Assembly (NCBI GenBank): GCA_008638015.1
Contig: VTPD01000001.1
Span: 42,885 to 106,884 of the forward strand
Reading direction: 5' to 3'
Length of the DNA stretch: 64,000 nucleotides
Source: Pelagibacteraceae bacterium
GTDB taxonomy: Bacteria; Pseudomonadota; Alphaproteobacteria; Pelagibacterales; Pelagibacteraceae
In this document: in pieces, positions 55,602 to 62,802 of the stretch
How positions within the stretch are numbered: the first letter of the stretch is position 1
How the letters are laid out: every line of letters starts with the position of its first letter
The notes under the pieces: generated by a model
Told to the model about the DNA's origin: nothing
Seen by the model: only the letters and a program-made list of their open reading frames with translations
Database searches by the model: none
Program-made: the position numbers and the translations under genes

Positions 55602-57131
55602 ATGTCAGATCAAGTAAAGACGGTAAAACATTATTTAGATTATCATGCCAAACATAATCCAGATAAAATATTTGTTATTTGTCCGCATACTAAAAAACAA
55701 ATTTCTTTTTTAGAATTTAAACAAAATATTGAAAAAATAGTTTCTTATTTAAGGGAACAAAATCTTCAAAAGGGTGATGCTGTTTGTACAGTTATAGAAA
55801 ATTCTATTAGCAGTATTTATTTAATGCTAGGCATTATGTACGCTGGCATGGTCCAAGTTCCATTAAATGTTGTTGCTGGTGAGGATCAACTTTCTTACGT
55901 TTTAGATCATTCAGACTCAAATATAGTTTTTACATCCCATCAATATTTAGATTTATCCAAAAAATTAATACAAAAACAAACTAGAAAAATTGAATTAATT
56001 ACAGTTGATAAAAATACTTTTATCGACCAGCTGAATCAAAGTGCATCTCCATTTGCGATAGAGGTTGAAGAGCCTAATCCAGCGTTACTTATGTATACGT
56101 CTGGAACAACAGGAAAGCCTAAAGGTGTAATGCTCTCTAATAAGAATATTATTTCAGGAGGGCAAAATTGTATTGATGCACACGATATAACTACCAAGGA
56201 TAGAGCTATGTGTGTACTTCCGTTGTTTCACATTAATGGTGCAATTAATACAGTTTTGGCGCCACTAATAAGTGGAAGCTCGGTAGTATTGTGTGAAAAA
56301 TTTTCAGTAAATAATTTTTGGAAATTTATATCTGAATTTCAATGCACCTGGTTTAGCGTAGTTCCAACCATTATTAGCTCTCTCATAAATAAATTTGATG
56401 GTACAGCAATGAAGCATATCGACTTAAAAAATTTTCGTTTTGGCAGATCTGCATCAGCAGCTTTGGCTCCAGAAACACATAAAAAATTTGAAGAACTATT
56501 TAAAATTCCATTAATTGAAACGATGGGATTAACAGAAACTTGTTCTCCAATTCTTTCTAATCCTATGCCACCCAAAATTATAAAATATGGTTCTCCAGGT
56601 ATAGCTGTGGGCAATGAAGTTAAAATTTTTGATGATACTTTTAAAGAGGTAGCGAGAAATACTATAGGTCAGATTGTTGTTAGAGGAGATAATGTAATGA
56701 AAGAATATTATAAAAATCCTGAAGCAACTGAAAAAAGCTTTAGCCAGGACTGGTTATTAACTGGTGATCTTGGATTAATGGATGAAGATGGATTTGTCTT
56801 TGTGAGAGGTAGAATAAAAGAGCTTATCATTAAAGGCGGAGAAAATATTTCACCTAGAGAAATAGATGATGTGTTGTATCAAAATAGTGAGATAGTAGAA
56901 GCAGCTGCATTTGCTGTTGCCTGTGATCATTATGGTGAAAAAGTAGAAGCGGGAGTGGTTATTAAAGAAAATTCTTCCATCAATGAAAAAGAATTAATAG
57001 AGCATTGTGCAAGTTTATTGGGTGCTTTTAAATCTCCAAGTAAAATACATTTTTTAAAAGAGTTGCCAAAAGGATCTTCGGGAAAAATTCAAAGATTGAA
57101 AATTAAAGATATTATTTATCCTGCAAAATAA
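55602..57131 (+). CDS. AMP-forming acyl-CoA ligase, SauT-like (sulfoacetate-CoA ligase candidate)
   Basis: The 509-residue ANL-superfamily ligase has P-loop [19 protein letters not shown], adenylation motifs ETMGLTETCSPILSNPMPP and LLTGDLGLMDEDGFVFVRGR, and the catalytic C-terminal KGSSGKIQRLKIKD. It activates a carboxylate to an acyl-CoA. Its partner SauS-like gene and the transporter upstream suggest sulfoacetate or a related sulfonated acid; a plain short-chain acid remains possible. It converges on the SDR gene with a 1-nt gap. Confidence 0.75.
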   Translation: MSDQVKTVKHYLDYHAKHNPDKIFVICPHTKKQISFLEFKQNIEKIVSYLREQNLQKGDAVCTVIENSISSIYLMLGIMYAGMVQVPLNVVAGEDQLSYVLDHSDSNIVFTSHQYLDLSKKLIQKQTRKIELITVDKNTFIDQLNQSASPFAIEVEEPNPALLMYTSGTTGKPKGVMLSNKNIISGGQNCIDAHDITTKDRAMCVLPLFHINGAINTVLAPLISGSSVVLCEKFSVNNFWKFISEFQCTWFSVVPTIISSLINKFDGTAMKHIDLKNFRFGRSASAALAPETHKKFEELFKIPLIETMGLTETCSPILSNPMPPKIIKYGSPGIAVGNEVKIFDDTFKEVARNTIGQIVVRGDNVMKEYYKNPEATEKSFSQDWLLTGDLGLMDEDGFVFVRGRIKELIIKGGENISPREIDDVLYQNSEIVEAAAFAVACDHYGEKVEAGVVIKENSSINEKELIEHCASLLGAFKSPSKIHFLKELPKGSSGKIQRLKIKDIIYPAK

Positions 57132-57132
57132 A

Positions 57133-57894
57133 TTATTTTGCCGTCCAACCACCATCTACTACAATAGATGTTCCTGTAATCATAGAAGAAGCCGAAGAAG
57201 CTAAAAAACATACTGCGGTTGCCACATCGCTCTCGGTAGCAGCTCTACCCATGGGAATATTAGATAAAGCAGCCTTTTTAAATTTTTTATTTTTAAAAAA
57301 ATTCTTCACCATTGGTGTTTCGACAAAAGTTGGAGCCACTGTATTTACGCGTATGTTATTTTTGGCAAGCTCAACCCCCATTCCTTTGGTTAAGCCTTCG
57401 ATTCCAAATTTAGTCATATTATAAATATTTCTTCCAGCCATACCCACATGACCTAATTGAGATGACATATTAATAATAGAGCCACCTCTTTTTTTATTTT
57501 TTAACATTTTTTTCACAACGGTCTGAGCTACATTGAATGCTGCTTTTAAATTTAGGTCTACTAAATAATTCATACTGGACTGCTTGATTTGATCAAACGG
57601 CTCAGGGATATTAGTACCCGCATTATTGACAAGAATATCGATGATTTTTATTTTTTGTAATTTTGCTTGTAGGTCTGAATAATTCATTACATCGCAATGA
57701 ATTTTAATGATTTTACCTTTAATTTTTTTTATTTCTTTTTCTAATTGATCCAAATCTTTTTGTGTTCTGCTTAAAGCTATAACAGTTGCTCCTGCTTCTG
57801 CTAATGCAATAGAGCAAGCTCTTCCCAATCCTTTTCCAGCACCTGTTACCAAGGCAAATTTATTTTTTAAGTTGATCGACTGAAGATATTTCAT
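57133..57894 (-). CDS. Short-chain dehydrogenase/reductase
   Basis: The 253-residue classical SDR has the Rossmann motif ALVTGAGKGLGRACSIALAE, IDILVNNAGTN, a catalytic Ser in INMSSQLGHV and the YNMTK catalytic pair. The C-terminal SSMITGTSIVVDGGW is typical. It is coupled by a 4-nt overlap to the upstream GMC dehydrogenase, which suggests consecutive oxidation steps or a DHPS-2-dehydrogenase (HpsO-like) role beside HpsN. Substrate unproven. Confidence 0.9.
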   Translation of the reverse strand: MKYLQSINLKNKFALVTGAGKGLGRACSIALAEAGATVIALSRTQKDLDQLEKEIKKIKGKIIKIHCDVMNYSDLQAKLQKIKIIDILVNNAGTNIPEPFDQIKQSSMNYLVDLNLKAAFNVAQTVVKKMLKNKKRGGSIINMSSQLGHVGMAGRNIYNMTKFGIEGLTKGMGVELAKNNIRVNTVAPTFVETPMVKNFFKNKKFKKAALSNIPMGRAATESDVATAVCFLASSASSMITGTSIVVDGGWTAK

Positions 57895-59501
57895 TTATTG
57901 TTTAATATAAGATCAGCAGCTTTTTCTGCAATCATTATTGTAGGTGCATTGGTATTTCCCGATGTAATTGTTGGCATTATAGAAGCATCAATCACTCTTA
58001 GATTTTGAATTCCGTGTACTCTTAAATTTGAGTCCACTACTGCATTTTCATCTGATCCCATCTTGCAAGTACCAACAGGATGAAAAATAGTTTGTGCATG
58101 TTCGCTAGCAGCTTTTACAAGTTCTTCATCATCAGTAATATTTATTCCTGGTCTATATTCTTCAGGTTCGTATTTTTTAAATGTATTAGTTTCAAACATA
58201 ATTTTTCTCACAATTTTCAATCCTTTTGCTGCTACATCTCTATCGTCATGGGTTGAAAGATAATTCATTTTAATTTTTGGGTTATCTCTACTATCGTTAC
58301 TATTAATATTTATCTCACCTCTACTAGTTGGTCGTACATTGGCAATAGTAGGTGTAATACCATCAAAATCATGCATTTTAGTTGCACCTAATATATCGGT
58401 ACTAATTGGTTGAACATGAAATTGAAGATTGGGTGTTGCTCGAGAGGAGTCACTTTTAACAAAGGCACATACCTGACTAGCTCCCATTGTCATTGGGCCG
58501 CTTTGTTTAAAAATATACTCTAAGCCGATTAAAAAATTACCAAATAAACTATTAATTTTACTATTCAGAGATTTTAGGTTTTTTACTTTATACACGGGTC
58601 TAAACATTAAGTGATCTTGTAGATTTTGACCTACTCCTCTTAATTCATGAATCATTTCAATTCCGTGTTTTTTTAATTTTTGTGCATCACCAATGCCCGA
58701 AACTTGTAATATATGAGGAGATCCAATTGCACCTGCAGATAAAATCACTTCTTTATTTGCTTGAACCGTGTGCAGTTTATTTCCTACATAATAACTAACT
58801 CCTTCAGCTTTCTTACCTGCAAAATTTATTTTTTGAACATGAGCATTAACTATTATTTTTAGATTAGATCTTTTCTTCGCAGGATTAAGGTAACCTTTGG
58901 CTGCACTACATCTTAGTTTCAGTAAATTTTGTCTTGTGGTGGTAAATTGAAAATAACCAACACCAAAATTGTCTCCAGTATTAAAGTCATCTGTTTTGGG
59001 AATTCCAATTTCTTGAGCTGCATTTTGAAACTCTTCTAACATTTTAAGATTAATCTTTTTATTGGATACAACAATGGGACCCTTATTATTATGAAATTCA
59101 CTTGCACCTAGTTCATTATTTTCTGATTTTAAAAAGTAAGGAAGAACATCTTTCCAACCCCAACCAGCATTTCCTTGTTGTCTCCAATTATCATAATCGT
59201 CGCTTTGGCCTCTGATCCACAAAAGTCCGTTAATAGAAGAGCTACCACCCAATGTTTTCCCTCTTGGATATCTTATCGATCTATTATTCATACTTTCATC
59301 TTTTTCAGTATGAAAACACCAATCAACTTTTGGATTATGCATAGTTTTAAAATAACCAACGGGAATATGTATCCAAGGATATGTATCTTTACCTCCAGCT
59401 TCTAAAAGGAGAACTTTATTTTTTCCATCAGCTGTTAATCTGTTCGCTAGTACACATCCAGCTGAACCAGCGCCAATTATAATATAATCAAAATCGCTCA
59501 T
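57891..59501 (-). CDS. GMC-family FAD-dependent alcohol dehydrogenase (choline-dehydrogenase-like)
   Basis: The protein has N-terminal FAD motif DYIIIGAGSAGCVLANRLTA, GMC signatures RGKTLGGSSSINGLLWIRG and ILSAGAIGSPHILQVSGIGD, and the active-site region QTIFHPVGTCKMG plus ASIMPTITSGNTNAPTIMI. The ORF track's 67-residue N-terminal extension would run into dctP; the ATG at 59,499-59,501 (MSDFDYIIIG) gives 536 residues, the family size. GMC enzymes oxidise choline, isethionate (IseJ) and other alcohols. Here context favours a sulfonated alcohol. It is divergent from the TRAP operon. Confidence 0.9.
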   Translation of the reverse strand: MSDFDYIIIGAGSAGCVLANRLTADGKNKVLLLEAGGKDTYPWIHIPVGYFKTMHNPKVDWCFHTEKDESMNNRSIRYPRGKTLGGSSSINGLLWIRGQSDDYDNWRQQGNAGWGWKDVLPYFLKSENNELGASEFHNNKGPIVVSNKKINLKMLEEFQNAAQEIGIPKTDDFNTGDNFGVGYFQFTTTRQNLLKLRCSAAKGYLNPAKKRSNLKIIVNAHVQKINFAGKKAEGVSYYVGNKLHTVQANKEVILSAGAIGSPHILQVSGIGDAQKLKKHGIEMIHELRGVGQNLQDHLMFRPVYKVKNLKSLNSKINSLFGNFLIGLEYIFKQSGPMTMGASQVCAFVKSDSSRATPNLQFHVQPISTDILGATKMHDFDGITPTIANVRPTSRGEININSNDSRDNPKIKMNYLSTHDDRDVAAKGLKIVRKIMFETNTFKKYEPEEYRPGINITDDEELVKAASEHAQTIFHPVGTCKMGSDENAVVDSNLRVHGIQNLRVIDASIMPTITSGNTNAPTIMIAEKAADLILNNK

Positions 59502-59579
59502 TTTTTTGTTGCACTGTTTTATCAAGAAAATATTTGTTTTAGTAGTTAATTCACTAAATTCTTTGGGGCTATTTATAGT

Positions 59580-59591
59580 TTGACATGTCAA
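59580..59591. promoter_or_regulatory. Perfect 12-bp palindrome between GMC and TRAP genes (candidate operator)
   Basis: TTGACATGTCAA is self-complementary and includes a consensus -35 hexamer in both directions. It is centred in the 140-nt divergent region, 51 nt before the dctP start. No good -10 at standard spacing is seen on either strand, so it is better read as an operator than as a promoter. Confidence 0.45.
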
Positions 59592-59641
59592 GTATTCCTT
59601 AATAAGTTTTGCCTCAATATTAATATTAATAGGGGGAAATA

Positions 59642-60748
59642 ATGAAAAAAGTACTAAGTATTTTCTTAGGAATTTTGTTTGCTGTTTCATTTTCAGCGAC
59701 AAGTTCCTTTGCGAAAACTAAAACTTTGAAATGTCAAACGGTGATCAGTGCAAAAGCTGATGAAGTTGTGATGTTAAAAGATTTTGGTCAAACAGTTACA
59801 GATCTAACTGGTGGTTCAGTCAAATTCGAAATTTTACCTGCAGGAACAGTAGTCGGAGTTAAAGAAACTTTAGACGCAGTTGACAAAGGTTTAATTGATT
59901 GTGGATTTGCTTGGACACATTACTGGTCAGGAGAACATCCAGCTGCAATGTTATTTGGTTCGCCAGTAGCAGGAGCAGGTGTTGGTATTGACAACATAGC
60001 ATTCTTATCTTGGTTCCAATATGGAGGTGGTAAAGCACTTTACAACCAGCTTTGGAAAGAAATGAAAAGAGATGTTCATGGTTTAATGCTTCAACCCGTT
60101 GGTCCAGAAGCTTTAGGTTGGTTCAAAGAGCCAATTAAGAGCATGGCTGACTTTAGAAAGTATAGATTTAGAACACCTCCAGGAATTCCTGGTCAAACGT
60201 ACAAAGACATCGGAGTTGCTTCAGTTGCAATGGGTGGAGGAGATATTCTTCCAGCATTACAAAAAGGAACAATCGATGCTGCGGAGTGGTGCTGTCCTAA
60301 ACCAGACAGTGTTTTTGGATTTCAAAAAGTTCTTAAACATTACTACTTACAAGGTCTTCACCAAGTTGTCGTGAATGCTGACTTGTACATAAATGGAAAA
60401 GTTTGGAGAGGCTTAACAAAGCATGAAAGAAAAGCAATGGAAGTTGCTGCTGATGCTTCATTAATAAAATCTATGAGCTATAGAATTTACGAAAATGGAA
60501 AAGCTTTGAAAGACTTAACAGAAAATCATGGTGTAATTCTTCATGATACTCCTTCTGATTATTTTCCAGCGTACATGGCTGCTGCTAAGAAAAGTTTAGA
60601 AACAAATGCTAAAAATAATGCATTTTTTGCTAAAGTTTGGCAGTCACAAAAAGATTTTGCTGACATCGCTGTTCCTTTCTGGAGCGGTGCTCAAATGTCA
60701 AATGCAAAACTTGGAATGGCACACGCTGACACTTTAAAAAAGAAGTAG
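59642..60748 (+). CDS. dctP: TRAP transporter substrate-binding protein DctP (second system)
   Basis: The 368-residue protein has a Sec signal (FLGILFAVSFSATSSFAKT) and DctP motifs: VKFEILPAGTVVGVKETLDA, MADFRKYRFRTPPGIPGQTY and ALQKGTIDAAEWCCPKPDSV. The CC pair after DAAEW is unusual and may form a disulfide near the ligand pocket. The start has AGGGGG 5 nt upstream. Adjacent genes suggest a sulfonate substrate such as DHPS or isethionate (inference). It differs from the first DctP in using Sec rather than Tat. Confidence 0.94.
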   Translation: MKKVLSIFLGILFAVSFSATSSFAKTKTLKCQTVISAKADEVVMLKDFGQTVTDLTGGSVKFEILPAGTVVGVKETLDAVDKGLIDCGFAWTHYWSGEHPAAMLFGSPVAGAGVGIDNIAFLSWFQYGGGKALYNQLWKEMKRDVHGLMLQPVGPEALGWFKEPIKSMADFRKYRFRTPPGIPGQTYKDIGVASVAMGGGDILPALQKGTIDAAEWCCPKPDSVFGFQKVLKHYYLQGLHQVVVNADLYINGKVWRGLTKHERKAMEVAADASLIKSMSYRIYENGKALKDLTENHGVILHDTPSDYFPAYMAAAKKSLETNAKNNAFFAKVWQSQKDFADIAVPFWSGAQMSNAKLGMAHADTLKKK

Positions 60749-60774
60749 TTTTAAATATCAAGTAAATTAAGATT

Positions 60775-60808
60775 AAAGCGGATCTCTCTTAAAAAGAAGA
60801 TCCGCTTT
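60775..60808 (+). terminator. Hairpin after the second dctP
   Basis: A perfect 11-bp stem (AAAGCGGATCT / AGATCCGCTTT) has a 12-nt loop and starts 26 nt beyond the dctP stop and 20 nt before dctQ. The plus strand downstream is only weakly T-rich (GATTAATTAG), so partial read-through to dctQM is expected. Confidence 0.75.
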
Positions 60809-60828
60809 GATTAATTAGATAGACAACA

Positions 60829-61470
60829 ATGGCAAAGAATAAAAAACAAATTAAGAAACCTAAAAAGCAAGAATTAAAAATTGACTTTGCCGATGAATTA
60901 ATTGCTGGCAGAAAACAAGGCACTGGCAAAATGCCAAAAGACATGCCTAATTGGATGTCTTTCTTAATCACTAAAATTGATATTTTTAGCAGAAAAACTG
61001 GGGAAATTGTTTGTTGGATCACCATACCATTAATTTTTGCCATGGTGTACGAGGTAGTTGCCAGAAAGTTTTTTTTAGCTCCGACCATTTGGGCATACGA
61101 TATGAGTAGATTTTTATACGGAGCATTATTTATATTAGGATCAGCCTATGCTTTATCAAAAGGCATTCACATAAGAGCAGATTTTTTATACAGAAATTTT
61201 ACAACGAAAGCACAAGGGCAAATAGATACTATTCTATATTTAATTTTCTATTTTCCAGGTCTTATTTTCTTTTTCTATATGACAAACGGTTTTGTCCTAG
61301 AATCTATCATGAGGGATGAACGAGGAATGGATACTGCATGGATGCCAGTATTGTGGCCAATTAAATCCTGTCTATGGTTCGGGATATTATTTTTATTAAT
61401 CCAAGGTATTTCAGAAGTATTAAAATCATACTGGGCTGCCAAGAAAGGTAAATGGCCTGACGAAGAATGA
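60829..61470 (+). CDS. dctQ: TRAP transporter small permease DctQ (second system)
   Basis: The 213-residue protein has a Lys-rich cytosolic N-terminus of about 60 residues, then four helices with the DctQ motifs FLYGALFILGSAYALSKGIH and IRADFLYRNF. A WMPVLWPIKSCLWFGILFLL segment ends the membrane part. It overlaps dctM by 4 nt. No Shine-Dalgarno is seen upstream. Confidence 0.92.
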   Translation: MAKNKKQIKKPKKQELKIDFADELIAGRKQGTGKMPKDMPNWMSFLITKIDIFSRKTGEIVCWITIPLIFAMVYEVVARKFFLAPTIWAYDMSRFLYGALFILGSAYALSKGIHIRADFLYRNFTTKAQGQIDTILYLIFYFPGLIFFFYMTNGFVLESIMRDERGMDTAWMPVLWPIKSCLWFGILFLLIQGISEVLKSYWAAKKGKWPDEE

Positions 61471-62801
61471 TTACTGAATTTATAAGTCCAGAAATGTTAG
61501 GCATACTCCTAATTGGAGTGATGTTGTTTGCAATATTTATTGGTTTTCCAATTTCCTTTACTCTAATTTTTTTAGGATTTGTTTTTGGATATTTAGGATT
61601 TGGTAAATTAGTTTTTTACTTAATGACCCTGCAGTTCTCCATGGTCATGACCGAACAGGCTCTCGCCGCCGTCCCACTCTTTGTCTTCATGGGAATCATG
61701 ATGGAAAATGCAGGATTGATGGAGCGATTATTTTCAGCAGTTGAGTTGATGTTATCAAGAGTTAGAGGAGCATTGTTTTATGCTGTTCTTTTTGTATCGG
61801 TAATTTTTGCAGCAGCCACCGGGATTGTTGGAGCCTCAGTAACCATTCTTGGTATTATGGCAGCTAAATCCATGAACAAATCTGGTTATGATGTAAAACT
61901 TTCAGCAGGTGTAATTACAGCTGGAGGAACTTTAGGTATTCTTATCCCACCAAGTATTATGTTGGTTGTAATGGGACCAATTATGGAAATTCCAGTCACA
62001 GACTTGTTTTCTGCAGCAATTATTCCTGGAATTATGCTAGCTGTTTTATATGCAGCTTATGTCACGTTACGATGTTGGATGGATCCGAAATTAGGACCAG
62101 TTTTGCCGATGAAATTACGAGCAGGTTCTATGAAGGAAGTTTGGGTTGAATTTATTTTAGGATTAGTACCACCTGCAGCATTAGTATTTTCTGCATTAGG
62201 AAGTATTCTTTTAGGATTAGCTACTCCAACAGAAGCAGCTGGTTGCGGAGCTTTTGGTTCACTCGTTCTTTGTATTGCTTATAAAAAATTGACGATGTCT
62301 AATTTAAAAGATGCATTAATTAAAACACTTGAAATTACTGCATTAATTATGTTTTTAGTTGCAGCCTCTAATTTCTTTGGTGCTGTTTTTGCTAGATTGG
62401 GAACTCCAACGCTTCTTACTGATTTTCTTTTAAGTTTAGAAATGAACAAATATTTAATTTTAGCCATAGTAATGGTTGCAATCTTTTTATTAGGATGGCC
62501 GCTAGAGTGGGTACCAATTGTTCTTATTATTATTCCGATTATTTTACCGCTAATTGAAGGATTAGGATTTAATTTAACGTGGTTTGCAATCTTAGTTGCA
62601 ATTAATTTACAAACCGCCTGGCTATCACCGCCAGTTGCCTTGTCGGCATATTTTTTAAAAGCGGTTGTTCCACAGTGGGATCTAAAAGATATTTATTTAG
62701 GCATGATGCAATTTATGGTTATACAAATAATAGGTTTATTATTAGTAATTATATTTCCAGAGCTTGCATTGTGGCTACCAACATACTTAGGAGGAAAATA
62801 A
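61467..62801 (+). CDS. dctM: TRAP transporter large permease DctM (second system)
   Basis: The 444-residue permease has the standard DctM size and motifs: FIGFPISFTLIFLGFVFGYL, GIVGASVTILGIMAAKSMN, GGTLGILIPPSIMLVVMGP and AINLQTAWLSPPVALSAYF. It has none of the C-terminal extension of the first DctM. Its last codons contain the ribosome site AGGAGG of the next gene, so hpsN is part of the operon. Confidence 0.95.
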   Translation: MITEFISPEMLGILLIGVMLFAIFIGFPISFTLIFLGFVFGYLGFGKLVFYLMTLQFSMVMTEQALAAVPLFVFMGIMMENAGLMERLFSAVELMLSRVRGALFYAVLFVSVIFAAATGIVGASVTILGIMAAKSMNKSGYDVKLSAGVITAGGTLGILIPPSIMLVVMGPIMEIPVTDLFSAAIIPGIMLAVLYAAYVTLRCWMDPKLGPVLPMKLRAGSMKEVWVEFILGLVPPAALVFSALGSILLGLATPTEAAGCGAFGSLVLCIAYKKLTMSNLKDALIKTLEITALIMFLVAASNFFGAVFARLGTPTLLTDFLLSLEMNKYLILAIVMVAIFLLGWPLEWVPIVLIIIPIILPLIEGLGFNLTWFAILVAINLQTAWLSPPVALSAYFLKAVVPQWDLKDIYLGMMQFMVIQIIGLLLVIIFPELALWLPTYLGGK

Positions 62802-62802
62802 A

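Noticed and set aside
57891-59702. ORF-track N-terminal extension of the GMC dehydrogenase
   Set aside because: The extra 67 residues overlap dctP and precede the canonical FAD motif; the internal ATG at 59,501 fits the family.
60789-61088. 99-aa minus-strand ORF between dctP and dctQ
   Set aside because: It overlaps the dctQ coding sequence in antisense and covers the hairpin; no family features.
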